Below, piece after piece: positions 1-9,637 of a stretch of DNA of 64,000 nucleotides (positions within the stretch are counted from its first letter, which is position 1; every line of letters starts with the position of its first letter). The stretch comes from Pseudonocardia kunmingensis (GTDB lineage Bacteria; Actinomycetota; Actinomycetes; Mycobacteriales; Pseudonocardiaceae): NCBI RefSeq assembly GCF_006716445.1, contig NZ_VFPA01000001.1, positions 1,860,001-1,924,000 of the forward strand. Reading direction: 5' to 3'. A program made the translations under genes and the position numbers. The notes under the pieces are model-generated. The model was not told the DNA's origin. It made no database searches and worked only from the letters and a program-made list of their open reading frames with translations.

Positions 1-520
1 TGGGCGCGGCGGCAGGCGCCGCGTCGCCGGCAGGCGCCGCCTCGGCGGGAGCGGCCTCCGCGGAGACGGTCCCGGTGCCCGGCGTGGTGTCGGTGGCCGG
101 GGCCGCGTCGGCGACCTTCTTGTCGGCGGCCTTCGCGCCGGCGGCCTTCTTCTCGGCGGCCTTCTTCTCGGCGGCAGGCGCGGCGTCCGCAGCGGGCTTC
201 GCGTCCGCGGCGGGCGCCGAGCCGTTCACGGCGGGCGCCTCGGTGGCGCCCGGCGCGGAGGCGGCCGGCACGGAGGCTGCCGGCGCGGAGCCGTTCTCCG
301 TTAGCGGGAGCTGGCCCGACGCCGCCTTCTTGCGGCTCGGCGGCGCGCCCTGCTTCTCCTTGATCGCAGCGATCAGATCGCCCTTCCGCATCCCGGCGGT
401 GCCGGGGATGTTCAGCTCGCCGGCCAGCTGGCGGAGCTCCGCCAGCACCATGCCGGTGAGGCCTCCGCGCTTGCGGGGTGCGGGCGATGCCTCGGTGCTG
501 ACGAGATCGGTCTCGCTCAC
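1..520 (-). CDS. rho: Transcription termination factor Rho, N-terminal part (runs off the window)
   Basis: Rho is the RNA-dependent ATPase helicase that ends transcription. Only the first 173 codons are present; the RNA-binding and ATPase domains lie beyond position 1. Residues about 15-50 match the Rho N-terminal helical (SAP-like) domain, with the pattern LRQLAGELNIPG followed by MRKGDLIAAIKEKQ. From about residue 55 the chain is rich in Ala, Pro, Lys and Glu, the low-complexity insert typical of actinobacterial Rho. The GTG start at 520 has AAGGA about 6-10 nt upstream. It lies last in the lysA-hom-thrC-thrB-rho order known from mycobacteria and relatives, 318 bp after thrB, so it probably has its own promoter. 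Confidence 0.9.
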   Translation of the reverse strand, partial: MSETDLVSTEASPAPRKRGGLTGMVLAELRQLAGELNIPGTAGMRKGDLIAAIKEKQGAPPSRKKAASGQLPLTENGSAPAASVPAASAPGATEAPAVNGSAPAADAKPAADAAPAAEKKAAEKKAAGAKAADKKVADAAPATDTTPGTGTVSAEAAPAEAAPAGDAAPAAAP

Positions 521-774
521 AGATGTCCTTCCTGACCGACCGGGCCTCGAGCCCTGGTCAGCGGGATTCACACACTCGCCCGGACGGTGTGCCGGACGAC
601 ATGTCGGTCAACGGGTCGCGGGAAGAGCGGCCGCCCCGACAGGCAAGGGCGGCGATCATCGCGACGGTCACGGGAATTGGCCGCTCGGGTCGGAACCGGT
701 CCTGGCGGAGCTGATTGGCAGATCCCGGCTCGAGTGGCCACGCGGATGCCGCGTGGATCGCCGTTGCGGTGCCG

Positions 775-804
775 AGCGTAGACGTTCCCACCGCACCCCG
801 GCAA
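775..804 (-). promoter_or_regulatory. Candidate promoter for rho
   Basis: On the minus strand TTGCCG (804-799) and TACGCT (780-775) are separated by 18 nt. Transcription from here would give a rho leader of roughly 250 nt. The thrB-rho gap (521-838) holds no gene that I can support; this promoter and the hairpin at the thrB stop are all I see in it. Read by eye only. Confidence 0.3.
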
Positions 805-814
805 CAACCCCCTG

Positions 815-841
815 TGACCGGCGTGCCGGGCGGCCCGGTCA
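815..841 (-). terminator. Inverted repeat across the thrB stop codon
   Basis: TGACCGG at 815-821 pairs with CCGGTCA at 835-841 around a 13-nt loop. The stem contains the thrB stop codon. There is no T-run, so termination or attenuation between thrB and rho is only possible, not shown. Confidence 0.25.
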
Positions 842-1741
842 GCCGATCTCCACGCGGGCGCCGGTGGCGTCGACGGGCAGCGGGAGGGCCGTGAAGCCGT
901 CCAGCGCCACGTCGGCCGGGAGGGTGCCGTCGACGGGCAGTGCGAGCACCGTGGGCCCGGCTCCGGAGATCGCGGCCGGGACGCCCCGCTCGCGCAGCGC
1001 GTCCACCAGGTCCGCCGAAGCCGGGTAGGCCGGACGGCGGTAGCCCTGGTGCAGCCGGTCCTCGGTGGCGGGCAGCAACAGCTCGGGACGCTGGGTGAAG
1101 GCCAGCACCGCGAGCGCGGTCCTGCTGCCGGTGAAGGCGGCGTCCACCAGCGGAACCCGCTCGGGCAGGAGCCCGCGGGTGGTGCTGGTGAGCGACTCGG
1201 TCCCCGCGACGAGCGCCACCGGGCGGATGCCCGGGTGCGCATCGAGCCGTACAGCGTGGAACCGCTCGGCGGTATTCCCGGGCGTCTCCCAGGCCACCAC
1301 GAAACCGCCGAGCAGGCTGGCCGCCGCGTTGTCGGCGTGGCCCTCCATCCCGGCCGCGACCTGCAGGACCGTGTCGCGCTCCAGCTCGACGTCGCGCCCG
1401 GCGAGCACCACGGCCGCGACGGCGCCGGCCACCGCGGCCGCCGCGGAGCTGCCGAGCCCGCGCGAGTGCGGGATGGCGTTGCGGCAGCGCAGCCGCAGCC
1501 CCGACGGTGCGTCGCCGACGATGTTCCAGGCCGTGCGCATCGCCTTGACGACGAGGTGGCTCTCGTCGCACGGCACGCGACCCGCCCCCTCGCCCCCGAC
1601 GTCGACCGTGAGGCCGTCCGCAGCCACGGACGCCTCGATCTCGTCGTGGAGCCCGAGCGCGAGCCCGAGGGCGTCGAAGCCGGGGCCGAGGTTCGCCGAC
1701 GACGCCGGCACCCGCACCCGGACCTCCGACGGGCGCCCCAT
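839..1741 (-). CDS. thrB: Homoserine kinase
   Basis: Phosphorylates L-homoserine with ATP to O-phosphohomoserine, the substrate of threonine synthase, in the cytoplasm. The 300-residue product is of normal family length. It opens with the GHMP-kinase pattern VRVPASSANLGPGFD (residues 9-23), followed by the ATP-binding glycine-rich loop PHSRGLGSSAA at 91-101 and a C-terminal GAGPTVLAL segment. It follows thrC by 76 bp in the same direction. That gap holds one copy of the 40-bp palindrome described separately, so the hairpin would form inside the operon transcript and could set the thrC to thrB ratio. Confidence 0.95.
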   Translation of the reverse strand: MGRPSEVRVRVPASSANLGPGFDALGLALGLHDEIEASVAADGLTVDVGGEGAGRVPCDESHLVVKAMRTAWNIVGDAPSGLRLRCRNAIPHSRGLGSSAAAAVAGAVAAVVLAGRDVELERDTVLQVAAGMEGHADNAAASLLGGFVVAWETPGNTAERFHAVRLDAHPGIRPVALVAGTESLTSTTRGLLPERVPLVDAAFTGSRTALAVLAFTQRPELLLPATEDRLHQGYRRPAYPASADLVDALRERGVPAAISGAGPTVLALPVDGTLPADVALDGFTALPLPVDATGARVEIG

Positions 1742-1766
1742 CAGCGCTCACCCGCCTTCGGCGGTC

Positions 1767-1806
1767 GTGGGTGGATATGGGTGTTGCAGCACTCGTACCC
1801 GTTCAC
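1767..1806. repeat. 40-bp palindromic repeat, copy 1 (thrC-thrB gap)
   Basis: Imperfect inverted repeat beginning GTGGGTGGATATGGGTG and ending CACTCGTACCCGTTCAC. It is the most diverged of four copies in this window (others at 22898, 30780 and 41962); all are exactly 40 bp and share the core GTGGATA...GTATCCAC pattern. It lies between two genes of an operon, so it probably forms an RNA hairpin rather than a full terminator. Confidence 0.75.
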
Positions 1807-1817
1807 GGGACCGGAGG

Positions 1818-2894
1818 TCACGCGAGTTCCAGGGCGGCGGCGACGGCGGCCGGGTCGATCGGCACCACCGTGGGCTCCGGCGCGGCGAGCAGGGCCGTGT
1901 CGGGGTCCTTCAGGCCGTGGCCGGTGACGGTGCACACGACCAGCGACCCGCGCGGCAGCGTGCCGTCGGCCGCCGACTGCAGCAGCCCGGCGACGCTGGC
2001 CGCGGAGGCGGGCTCGACGAACACGCCCTCCTGCGCCGACAGCAGCCGGTAGGCCGCCAGGATCTCGTCGTCGGTGACGGCGGCGAACCGCCCGTGCGAC
2101 TCGTCGCGCGCCGCGACGGCGGGCCCCCAGGACGCCGGCGCGCCGATCCGGATGGCCGTGGCGATCGTCTCCGGCGCCGTGACGGGCTCGCCGTGCACCA
2201 GCGGGGCCGCCCCGGCGGCCTGGAACCCGAACATCCGCGGCGCCGCGGTGATCAGCCCGTCCGCGAGGTACGCGCGGTAGCCGGCCCAGTACGCGGTGAT
2301 GTTGCCGGCGTTCCCGACGGGCAGGCAGTGCACATCGGGTGCGCGGCCGAGCTCGTCGCAGATCTCGTAGGCCGCGCTGGCCTGACCGGCGATCCGCGCG
2401 GGGTTCACGGAGTTGACGAGCGCGGTGACCGGGAAGTCGGCCGCGGTCTTGCGGGCGAGCTCGAGGCAGTCGTCGAAGTTGCCGTCGATCTGCAGGATCC
2501 GGGCGCCGTGCGCCACGGCCTGCGCCAGCTTCCCGAGCGCGATCTTGCCCTGCGGCACGAGGACCGCGCAGGTCAGGCCCGCGCGCGTGGCGTAGGCGGC
2601 GGCCGATGCGGAGGTGTTGCCGGTGGACGCGCAGAGCACGCCCTGCTTGCCCTGCGCGAGCGCGTCGGTGACGGCGACGGTCATCCCGCGGTCCTTGAAC
2701 GAGCCCGTGGGGTTGGCCCCGTCGACCTTGAGGAACACCTCGCAGCCGGTCTGTCCGGACAGGTGCGGAGCCCGCAGCAGCGGGGTGCCGCCCTCCCCCA
2801 GCGTGACGACCGTCCAGTCCGGCTGCACCGGCATCCGGTCGCGGTAGGCCTCGATCACACCGGGCCAACGGGTGAGCCCCTGCATGGCAGTCAT
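1818..2894 (-). CDS. thrC: Threonine synthase
   Basis: PLP enzyme that converts O-phosphohomoserine to threonine and phosphate. 358 residues, the short actinobacterial form. The PLP lysine is K67 in [11 protein letters not shown] (residues 61-71), the classic threonine-synthase signature; the phosphate-binding glycine-rich turn is seen in PVGNAGN. The ATG start at 2894 overlaps the hom stop as ATGA, so translation is coupled to homoserine dehydrogenase, the preceding enzyme of the branch. Confidence 0.95.
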   Translation of the reverse strand: MTAMQGLTRWPGVIEAYRDRMPVQPDWTVVTLGEGGTPLLRAPHLSGQTGCEVFLKVDGANPTGSFKDRGMTVAVTDALAQGKQGVLCASTGNTSASAAAYATRAGLTCAVLVPQGKIALGKLAQAVAHGARILQIDGNFDDCLELARKTAADFPVTALVNSVNPARIAGQASAAYEICDELGRAPDVHCLPVGNAGNITAYWAGYRAYLADGLITAAPRMFGFQAAGAAPLVHGEPVTAPETIATAIRIGAPASWGPAVAARDESHGRFAAVTDDEILAAYRLLSAQEGVFVEPASAASVAGLLQSAADGTLPRGSLVVCTVTGHGLKDPDTALLAAPEPTVVPIDPAAVAAALELA

Positions 2895-4216
2895 ACCGCC
2901 GCTCCCTTCCGGCCCAGGTCCTCGACCCGCAGCACGCTGTGGACGCCGTGCACGACGTCGAGCCCGGCCAGCACGTCCACCGTGGCGGCCAGCGCGGCCT
3001 CGGGCGCCTTGTGCGTGACCACGACGATGCGGGCGGACTCGCTTCCGTTGCCCTCACCGGTCTGGCGCGCCGCGGCGATGCTGACGCCGTGCCGGGCGAA
3101 CTCCCCGGTGATCGTGGAGAGCACGCCCGCGCGGTCGGCCACCTCGAGGCTCACGTGGTAGCGCGTGGGCAGCGTGCCGATCGGGCGGACGGGCAGGCTC
3201 GCGTAGGCCGACTCCCGCGGTCCGCGCCCGCCCAGCACCCGGTTGCGGGCCACCGCCACGAGGTCGCCGAGCACCGCGCTCGCCGTGGGGGCGCCGCCCG
3301 CGCCCTGCCCGTAGAACATCAGCTGGCCCGCGGCCTCGGCCTCGACGAACACGGCGTTGAACGCGCCGTCCACGGACGCGAGCGGGTGCGTGTCCGGGAT
3401 CATCGCGGGGTAGACGCGCACCGACACCGACTCGGGGCCGGAGGAGTCGGCGGCCGTGCGTTCGCAGATCGCCAGCAGCTTGATCACGCAGCCCATGCCG
3501 GTGGCGGCCGCGATGTCGGCAGCCGCGACCGCGCGGATGCCCTCGCAGTGCACGTCGGCCGACGCGACCCGGGTGTGGAACGCCAGCGACGCGAGGATCG
3601 CCGCCTTGGAGGCGGCGTCGTAGCCGTCGACGTCGGCGCTCGGGTCGGCCTCGGCGTAGCCCAGCCGCGTGGCCTCCTCGAGCGCGTCGGCGTAGCTCGC
3701 CCCCGACGCGGTCATCGCGGAGAGGATGAAGTTGGTGGTGCCGTTGACGATGCCCGCGACGCGCGTGATGCGGTCCCCGGCGAGGGACTCGCGCAACGGG
3801 CGCACCAGCGGGATCGCCCCGGCGACGGCCGCCTCGTAGTAGAGGTCGGCGCCGGTGGCGTCGGCGGCCTCGGCGAGCGCGGGGCCGTCCTCGGCGAGCA
3901 GCGCCTTGTTGGCCGTGACGACGGACTTCCCGGCCTTGAGCGCCTCCAGCAGCAGCGTGCGCGCCGGCTCGATGCCCCCGATCACCTCGACGACGACGTC
4001 GACGTCCTCGCGCGTGACGAGGCCGGTGGCGTCGGTGGTGATCAGATCACCCAGCTCGGGGTGCTTGTGCGGGCGGCGGACGGCGACACCGACCAGCTCG
4101 ACCGGGGCGCCCGCACGTGCGGTGAGCTCGTCGGCCTGCTCGCGCAGCAGCCGCACCACCTCGCCGCCGACGGTGCCGCAGCCCAGCATGGCGACGCGGA
4201 CGGGTTTCACAGCCAC
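2891..4216 (-). CDS. hom: Homoserine dehydrogenase
   Basis: NAD(P)H-dependent reduction of aspartate semialdehyde to homoserine, the entry to threonine and methionine. About 441 residues: N-terminal Rossmann fold with GCGTVGGEV near residue 12, a central catalytic domain with GTTNFIL and [16 protein letters not shown] (catalytic Asp/Lys region), and a C-terminal ACT domain ([17 protein letters not shown]) that normally binds threonine for feedback inhibition. Two GTG codons are possible starts, 4216 and 4210, with a G-run just upstream; 4216 is chosen for length. It follows lysA by 79 bp and overlaps thrC by 4 nt. Confidence 0.94.
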   Translation of the reverse strand: MAVKPVRVAMLGCGTVGGEVVRLLREQADELTARAGAPVELVGVAVRRPHKHPELGDLITTDATGLVTREDVDVVVEVIGGIEPARTLLLEALKAGKSVVTANKALLAEDGPALAEAADATGADLYYEAAVAGAIPLVRPLRESLAGDRITRVAGIVNGTTNFILSAMTASGASYADALEEATRLGYAEADPSADVDGYDAASKAAILASLAFHTRVASADVHCEGIRAVAAADIAAATGMGCVIKLLAICERTAADSSGPESVSVRVYPAMIPDTHPLASVDGAFNAVFVEAEAAGQLMFYGQGAGGAPTASAVLGDLVAVARNRVLGGRGPRESAYASLPVRPIGTLPTRYHVSLEVADRAGVLSTITGEFARHGVSIAAARQTGEGNGSESARIVVVTHKAPEAALAATVDVLAGLDVVHGVHSVLRVEDLGRKGAAV

Positions 4217-4295
4217 CCCCCGATCATCGCCGGTGCCCGCGGGGCCCGGACGCGCGGGTGGGCGCGCTGTGCCGTCGGCTCGCTCGCAAGCCCGC

Positions 4296-5738
4296 TCACC
4301 CCGAACCGACCTCGAGCCGGAACTGGTCCTCGAGCGTCTCCCGGCGCAGCAGCAGCCGCGCCTGCCCGTCCCGCACGGCCACGACCGCGGGTCGCGGCAG
4401 CCGGTTGTAGGAGCTGGCCATCGAGTAGCAGTAGGCACCGGTGGCCGCCACCGCGATCAGGTCACCGGGGGCGAGGTCGGCGGGCAGCCAGCAGTCGCGC
4501 ACCACGATGTCCCCGCTCTCGCAGTGCTTGCCGACCACCCGCGACAGCGCCGCGTCGCCGGTGCCGTCGCGCTGCGAGGAGCGCGAGACGAGCCGGCAGT
4601 CGTACACGGCGTCGTAGAGCGCGGTGCGGATGTTGTCGCTCATCCCGCCGTCCACGCTGACGTAGCGCCGTGACGTCCCGCCCAGCGGCACGTCCTTGAG
4701 GGTTCCGACCGTGTAGAGCGTGATCCCGGCGGGTCCGGCGATCGCCCGGCCCGGCTCCACCGCGAGGTGCGGCACGTCCAGGTCCTCGGCGTGGCACTCC
4801 CGCTTGACGATGCCGCGCAGCTCCTCGGCCAGCTCGGGAACGTCGACCGGGGTCTCCTGCGCGCGGTAGGCGATGCCGAACCCGCCGCCGAGGTCGAGGG
4901 TGGTGAGCGCGGCCAGCGCGTCCCCGCCGTGCTCCTTGTGCAGCCGTGCGAGGAAGCGCACGACGCGGTGCGCGGCCACCTCGAAGCCCTCGGTGTCGAA
5001 GATCTGGCTGCCGATGTGGCTGTGCAGGCCGTCCAGCACCAGCCCGTCGGCCGCGAGGACGCGCCGCACGGCCTCGGCCGCCGCGCTCGCCTCCCCGCCC
5101 GCGATGGAGAAGCCGAACTTCTGGTCCTCGTGGGCGGTGGCGATGAACTCGTGCGTGTGCGCCTCGACGCCGACGGTCAGGCGCACCATCACCGGCACCC
5201 GCACGCCGCGCTCGCGGGCGATCGCGTCCAGGCGGGCGATCTCGTGGAACGAGTCGAGCACCACCCGGCCCACGCCCGCCTCCACGGCCGCGACGAGCTC
5301 CTCGGTGGACTTGTTGTTGCCGTGCAGCGCGATCCGCTCGGCCGGGAACCCGGCGCGCAGCGCGACGGCGAGCTCGCCGCCGCTCGCGACGTCCAGGCTC
5401 AGGCCCTCCTCGGCCACCCAGCGGGCCACCTCGACGGACAGGAACGCCTTCGCCGCGTAGTGCACCGCGTGCGCCCCGAACGCGGCCGCGAACTCGGCGG
5501 CGCGGGAGCGGAAGTCGCCCTCGTCGACCACGAACAGCGGGGTGCCGTAGCGCTCGGCGAGGTCGCGGACGTCGACGCCCGCGACCTCCAGCGCGCCGTC
5601 CTCGGAGCGGGCGGCGTTCCGCGGCCAGACGGCGGGCGCGAGCTCGTCGAGCCCGGCCGCGTCCGACGGGCGGTGGCCCGCGGTCTCCGGGGGTACCGAG
5701 ATGCCGGCGTGGAGTGGGCCGGCGGGATGGGCGTTCAT
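4296..5738 (-). CDS. lysA: Diaminopimelate decarboxylase
   Basis: Last step of lysine synthesis: decarboxylates meso-diaminopimelate. A fold-III PLP enzyme of 480 residues, slightly long because of about 30 extra N-terminal residues. The PLP lysine is K97 in YAAKAF; the HIGSQ motif is at 241-245, the phosphate-binding EPGRA at 328-332, and the CESGD motif that supplies an active-site Cys from the partner subunit at 406-410. It is followed by hom and precedes the threonine genes, so both aspartate-family branches share one transcription unit. argS lies 85 bp upstream in the same direction. Confidence 0.95.
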   Translation of the reverse strand: MNAHPAGPLHAGISVPPETAGHRPSDAAGLDELAPAVWPRNAARSEDGALEVAGVDVRDLAERYGTPLFVVDEGDFRSRAAEFAAAFGAHAVHYAAKAFLSVEVARWVAEEGLSLDVASGGELAVALRAGFPAERIALHGNNKSTEELVAAVEAGVGRVVLDSFHEIARLDAIARERGVRVPVMVRLTVGVEAHTHEFIATAHEDQKFGFSIAGGEASAAAEAVRRVLAADGLVLDGLHSHIGSQIFDTEGFEVAAHRVVRFLARLHKEHGGDALAALTTLDLGGGFGIAYRAQETPVDVPELAEELRGIVKRECHAEDLDVPHLAVEPGRAIAGPAGITLYTVGTLKDVPLGGTSRRYVSVDGGMSDNIRTALYDAVYDCRLVSRSSQRDGTGDAALSRVVGKHCESGDIVVRDCWLPADLAPGDLIAVAATGAYCYSMASSYNRLPRPAVVAVRDGQARLLLRRETLEDQFRLEVGSG

Positions 5739-5823
5739 GATTCAGCCTCTTGATCGGCGGGTCGGCGCGTACTCGGGCGTGTCCGGCGCGGTGTCGCGCC
5801 GAACCGCCGGTCACGGCCGGTGT

Positions 5824-7473
5824 TCACATCCGCTCCGGCGCCGAGACCCCGAGCAGGCCGAGCCCGTTGGCGAACACCTGGCGCGCGGCGACGCACAGCG
5901 CCAGCCGGGCCCGGTGCAGGTCGCCGACCTCCTCGTCGCCCATCGGCAGCACCCGGCACGAGTCGTAGAACTTGTGGTAGGCGCTGGCCAGCTGCTCCAG
6001 GTAGCGGGCCACCCGGTGCGGCTCGCGCAGCTCGGCCGCCGTGGCCACGACGCCGGGGAACTCGCCGATCGTGCGGATCAGGTCGCCTTCGCGCGGGTGC
6101 TCCAGCAGGCCGAACGCGTCACCGGGCTCGACGCCGAGGTCGGCGGCGTTGCGGGCGAGCGAGGCCAGGCGGGCGTGGGCGTACTGGACGTAGAAGACCG
6201 GGTTGTCGTTCGAGCGCTTGACCAGCAGGTCCAGGTCGATGTCCAGCGGCGAGTCGACCGAGGAGCGCACCAGCGAGTAGCGGGCCGCGTCCACGCCGAC
6301 GGCCTCGACGAGGTCGTCCATCGTGACGGTGTTGCCCGCGCGCTTGCTCATCCGCACCGGCTTGCCGTCCTTGACCAGGTTGACCAGCTGCCCGATCAGC
6401 ACCTCGACCACGCCCGGGTCGTCACCGAACGCCGCGGCGGCCGCCTTGAGCCTGCCGATGTAGCCGTGGTGGTCGGCGCCGAGCATGTAGATGCACAGGT
6501 CGAAGCCGCGCGAGCGCTTGTCGCGCAGGTAGGCCAGGTCGCCCGCGATGTAGGCGGGGTTGCCGTCGCTCTTGATGACCGGCCGGTCCTTGTCGTCGCC
6601 GAAGTCCTTGGACCGCAGCCACCACGCACCGTCGGCGAAGTAGAGGCTGCCGGAGTCCTTCAGCCGCTGCACCGCAGCATCGACCGCACCCGACTCGTAC
6701 AGCGACTGCTCGTGGAAGAACACGTCGAAGTCGGTGCCGAACTCGTGCAGCGTGCGCTTGATGCTGTCGAACATCCGCCCGACGCCCACGCGGCGGAACA
6801 CCTCGTCGCGCTCGGCCTCGGGGAGGTCGAGCACACCCGGCTCGGCCGCGACGACGTCCTGGGCGACCTCGCCGATGTAGGCGCCCGCGTACCCGTTCTC
6901 CGGCGTCGGCCGACCCGCCGCCGCCGCCACCAGCGACGCGACGAACCGGTCGATCTGCGCGCCGGCGTCGTTGAAGTAGTACTCGCGGGTGACCTTCGCC
7001 CCACGTGCGGTCAGCACCCGTCCCAGCGCGTCGCCTGCGGCGGCCCACCGCGTGGCGCCCATGTGCAGCGGGCCCGTCGGGTTCGCCGAGACGAACTCGA
7101 GGTTGACGTTGCGGCCGGCGTACTCGTCACCGCTGCCGTAGCCCACGCCTGCGGACAGCACCTCGCCGACCACCGCACCCTGCGCGTCGGCCGCCAGCCG
7201 GAGGTTGATGAACCCCGGCCCCGCGACCTCCGCGCTCGCGACGCCCGGCCGCCCGGCCAGTTCCTCGACGAGCCAGCCCGCCAGGTCCCGCGGTGCGACC
7301 CCGGCCTTCTTGGCCGTGCGCATCGCCACGTTGGTGGCGTAGTCGCCGTGCTCCGGGTTGCGCGGGCGCTCCACCGTGACGTCGGCGGGCAGCGCCGCGA
7401 GGTCCAGGCCGCGTCGCGCCAGCACGTCGGACGCAGCGGCACGGACCAGTTCGGCGAGCAGGGCGGGAGTCAC
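5824..7473 (-). CDS. argS: Arginyl-tRNA synthetase
   Basis: Class I aminoacyl-tRNA synthetase that charges tRNA-Arg. 549 residues: N-terminal Arg-tRNA additional domain (to about 95), Rossmann catalytic core with the HIGH-type motif HMGA at 137-140 (in [12 protein letters not shown]), KMSKS-type MSKRAG at 375-380, and a C-terminal anticodon-binding DALR domain containing [10 protein letters not shown]. The GTG start at 7473 has no Shine-Dalgarno but a TATCCT box six bases upstream, so the mRNA is probably leaderless. It heads the argS-lysA-hom-thrC-thrB-rho block. Confidence 0.95.
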   Translation of the reverse strand: MTPALLAELVRAAASDVLARRGLDLAALPADVTVERPRNPEHGDYATNVAMRTAKKAGVAPRDLAGWLVEELAGRPGVASAEVAGPGFINLRLAADAQGAVVGEVLSAGVGYGSGDEYAGRNVNLEFVSANPTGPLHMGATRWAAAGDALGRVLTARGAKVTREYYFNDAGAQIDRFVASLVAAAAGRPTPENGYAGAYIGEVAQDVVAAEPGVLDLPEAERDEVFRRVGVGRMFDSIKRTLHEFGTDFDVFFHEQSLYESGAVDAAVQRLKDSGSLYFADGAWWLRSKDFGDDKDRPVIKSDGNPAYIAGDLAYLRDKRSRGFDLCIYMLGADHHGYIGRLKAAAAAFGDDPGVVEVLIGQLVNLVKDGKPVRMSKRAGNTVTMDDLVEAVGVDAARYSLVRSSVDSPLDIDLDLLVKRSNDNPVFYVQYAHARLASLARNAADLGVEPGDAFGLLEHPREGDLIRTIGEFPGVVATAAELREPHRVARYLEQLASAYHKFYDSCRVLPMGDEEVGDLHRARLALCVAARQVFANGLGLLGVSAPERM

Positions 7474-7479
7474 CGCTCA

Positions 7480-7485
7480 AGGATA
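7480..7485 (-). promoter_or_regulatory. -10 box of a leaderless argS promoter
   Basis: TATCCT on the minus strand, six bases before the argS GTG, with no ribosome-binding site between. No convincing -35 is visible. The 119-bp gap to the divergent DUF3105 gene would hold both promoters. Confidence 0.5.
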
Positions 7486-7592
7486 GGAGGTGCTGCTCAC
7501 CGGTTTCTCAGGTGGCGTTCGTAGACTGCGGGATCGCAAGGGCTGTCCGGGTGACGGCCGCGCGCATCCCGATTCCGAGGTCTGGACGTTTC

Positions 7593-8363
7593 ATGGTCAG
7601 CGGCAAGACGAGCAAGCGGTCCCGCAGCTCCCGCACGAAGGTGGTCCAGCAGAAGGCCACGCCGTGGGGGCTGATCGCCGCGGTCGTCGTGGTGGCGCTC
7701 TTCGCGGGCGCGGTCTTCGGCTACGCGTTCATGCGCAACGAGGAGAACCAGGCGCAGGCGGACGCGATGGCGCCCTTCACGCCGAGCGCGCAGAACCAGG
7801 ACCCGTCCACCCAGATCACCGGTGTCGAGGTCCTCCCGTTCGAGGGCGGCGTGCACGTCGACGGGGCCACGCAGGTCGCGTACACGCACTCCCCGCCGAT
7901 GGGCGGCGCGCACGACTACGCCTGGGCCGCGTGCAACGGCGTCGTGTACCCGGAAGCGGTGCGCAGCGAGAACATGGTCCACTCCCTCGAGCACGGCACG
8001 GTCTGGATCACCTACAACCCCGACCAGGTCAGCGGGGAGGCGCTCGACACCCTGCGCAGCAAGGTGGAGGGCCAGCCCTACACGATGCTGTCGCCCTACC
8101 CCGGGCTCGACCGCCCGATCTCGCTGCAGTCCTGGGGCCACCAGCTGAAGCTGGACGACGCGAACGACCCGCGGATCGACCAGTTCATCACCGCGCTGCG
8201 GCTCAACCAGTACCAGCACCCCGAGCCCGGGGCCAGCTGCAACGAGGCCAACGGCTTCTCCCAGGACTCCCCGCCCGCGTTCGCACCCCCGCCCGCCCCG
8301 GGCACCCCGGGCGCCTACCCCGAGACGCTGCAGGCGCAGCAGGCGCCCGCAGCGGGGTCGTGA
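7593..8363 (+). CDS. DUF3105 membrane-anchored protein
   Basis: 256 residues of unknown function. A basic N-terminus (KTSKRSRSSRTK) is followed by one membrane helix at about residues 23-44 and then an extracytoplasmic DUF3105 domain. That domain carries the family's conserved Tyr/His/Asp patches: YTHSPPMGGAHDYAW and MVHSLEHGTVWI, whose His pairs suggest metal or substrate binding. A Pro/Ala-rich tail ends the protein. The ATG at 7593 is chosen because GAGG lies 12 nt upstream and it starts just before the basic stretch. The next gene, DUF305, overlaps its stop (TGATG), so the two are made together. Confidence 0.85.
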   Translation: MVSGKTSKRSRSSRTKVVQQKATPWGLIAAVVVVALFAGAVFGYAFMRNEENQAQADAMAPFTPSAQNQDPSTQITGVEVLPFEGGVHVDGATQVAYTHSPPMGGAHDYAWAACNGVVYPEAVRSENMVHSLEHGTVWITYNPDQVSGEALDTLRSKVEGQPYTMLSPYPGLDRPISLQSWGHQLKLDDANDPRIDQFITALRLNQYQHPEPGASCNEANGFSQDSPPAFAPPPAPGTPGAYPETLQAQQAPAAGS

Positions 8364-9070
8364 TGGGAGGGGTGAGCACGCCCACGGCGCCCGCCACCAC
8401 CCCGCCCGACCCCGCCCCGCGGGAGGCGGACTGGATCCGCCCGGCGCTCGCGGTCGTCGCCGCCGTCGGGCTCCTCCTGCTCGGCGCGGCAGGCGGGCTC
8501 CTGCTCGGCATGCCCGGCTCGTCGGGTCCGGTCGTGCCGGAGCGCGACTCCGTCGACGTCGGCTTCGCGCAGGACATGACCGTGCACCACCAGCAGGCCG
8601 TGACGATGGCCTCCTGGGAGCGCGACCACACCAGCGACCCCGTTCTGCACCAGCTCGCCTCCGACATCGAGGCCACGCAGGAGGCGCAGATCGGCCGCAT
8701 GCAGGGCTGGCTCGAGCTGTGGGGTGCCGCGTCGCTGCCCAGCGGCGGGCACATGGCGTGGATGACCGAGCCGGGACACGACCACGCGGCCACGAGCGCG
8801 AGCGGCGTCGCCACCATGCCGGGGATGGCCAGCGACGACGAGCTCGCCGCCCTGCGCGCCGCCACCGGCCCCGAGCTCGACGTCCTGTTCCTGCAGCTGA
8901 TGCTCCGCCACCACCAGGGCGGGGCGAGCATGCTCTCCTACGCCGCCGAGCACGCCGTGGTGCCGCAGGTCCGCAACCTGGCCGAGCAGATGCACCGCTC
9001 GCAGTCGGTGGAGACCGACTACCTGCGCGGGCTGCTCACCGAGCGCGGGGGGCAGCCCCTGCCGTTGTAG
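8363..9070 (+). CDS. DUF305 membrane-anchored protein
   Basis: 235 residues with a Pro-rich N-terminus, one membrane helix (about 26-48) and two DUF305 half-repeats outside the membrane. Each half carries the hallmark His-rich helix: MTVHHQQAVTMA in the first and LMLRHHQGGASML in the second, fitting a ferritin-like four-helix bundle. DUF305 proteins are often found near copper or metal genes; function here is unproven. The ATG overlaps the DUF3105 stop; a GTG at 8372 is an alternative start. The pair DUF3105-DUF305 is common in actinobacteria. Confidence 0.85.
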   Translation: MGGVSTPTAPATTPPDPAPREADWIRPALAVVAAVGLLLLGAAGGLLLGMPGSSGPVVPERDSVDVGFAQDMTVHHQQAVTMASWERDHTSDPVLHQLASDIEATQEAQIGRMQGWLELWGAASLPSGGHMAWMTEPGHDHAATSASGVATMPGMASDDELAALRAATGPELDVLFLQLMLRHHQGGASMLSYAAEHAVVPQVRNLAEQMHRSQSVETDYLRGLLTERGGQPLPL

Positions 9071-9104
9071 ATCCCGGCGTGCGCTAGGGTTGTGCCATCG
9101 CACG

Positions 9105-9179
9105 GCCCCCGTAGCTCAGGGGATAGAGCACCGCCCTCCGGAGGCGGGAGCGCAGGTTCGAATCCTGCCGGGGGCACCA
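9105..9179 (+). tRNA. tRNA-Arg (anticodon CCG)
   Basis: Complete cloverleaf. The acceptor GCCCCCG (9105-9111) pairs with CGGGGGC (9169-9175), followed by discriminator A and an encoded CCA. The D arm is GCTC...GAGC. The anticodon stem CCGCC/GGCGG holds the loop CTCCGGA with anticodon CCG at 9138-9140. The T arm contains TTCGAAT. It reads the CGG codon, abundant in this GC-rich genome. A TAGGGT box at 9085-9090 may be its -10. Confidence 0.97.
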
Positions 9180-9199
9180 GCACGGTGACCACACAGAAC

Positions 9200-9232
9200 G
9201 GCCTCTCACCTGGGACGACAGGGTGAGGGGCC
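9200..9232 (+). terminator. Terminator hairpin after tRNA-Arg
   Basis: Stem GGCCTCTCACC / GGTGAGGGGCC around an 11-nt loop, followed by a short T-containing stretch (ATCTTGT). It lies 20 nt after the tRNA, where a terminator is expected. The rest of the gap up to 9637 holds only the AraC fragment described next. Confidence 0.55.
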
Positions 9233-9284
9233 GATCTTGTCGTCTCCGGCCGCGGCGGCCGTACCCGGCTGACTGTGCCCGATG

Positions 9285-9438
9285 CGTGCCTCGGGATGCC
9301 GGCCACGGAAGAGAACGTGCGCCGGAAATGGTGCTCGCTCGTCCGCGCGCACCTGCCCAGCACGGCGACGTCCACCGGATCACCAGCTTTGACGGCGTCC
9401 TCGACGAGGTCCAGCGCTGCGTTGAAGCCTTCCAGCAC
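9285..9438 (-). pseudogene. Remnant of an AraC-family regulator
   Basis: A GTG at 9438 with GGAAGGAG upstream on the minus strand opens about 50 codons that match the start of an AraC/Rob-type DNA-binding domain: LEGFNAALDLVEDAV, then ARTSEHHFRRTFSSVAGIP, the family's first helix-turn-helix and linker. After about residue 50 the similarity stops, although the frame stays open across the tRNA terminator and tRNA. The second helix-turn-helix and effector domain are missing, so this is a truncated relic. It lies next to a tRNA gene, a frequent site of insertion and loss. Confidence 0.55.
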
Positions 9439-9637
9439 CAGCGGTCTCCTTCCGTGACGCGGCCATCGTCGAGCAGGCCGGGGCACCTGAACCCGACCGC
9501 GACGGTGCCGGATCGATCATCGTGTCCGCAGACGACGTACGACGACCCGCACGCTGTCAGCGGCTTCACCGATCAGGATTCCTCCGCCACGTCGTCAGCT
9601 CTGGTAGCTGCTCGCACCGGTGGAAGGATTGACGACC

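Noticed and set aside
9105-9179. Integrated element with att sites at tRNA-Arg
   Set aside because: No second copy of the tRNA 3' end and no integrase gene were found in the window.
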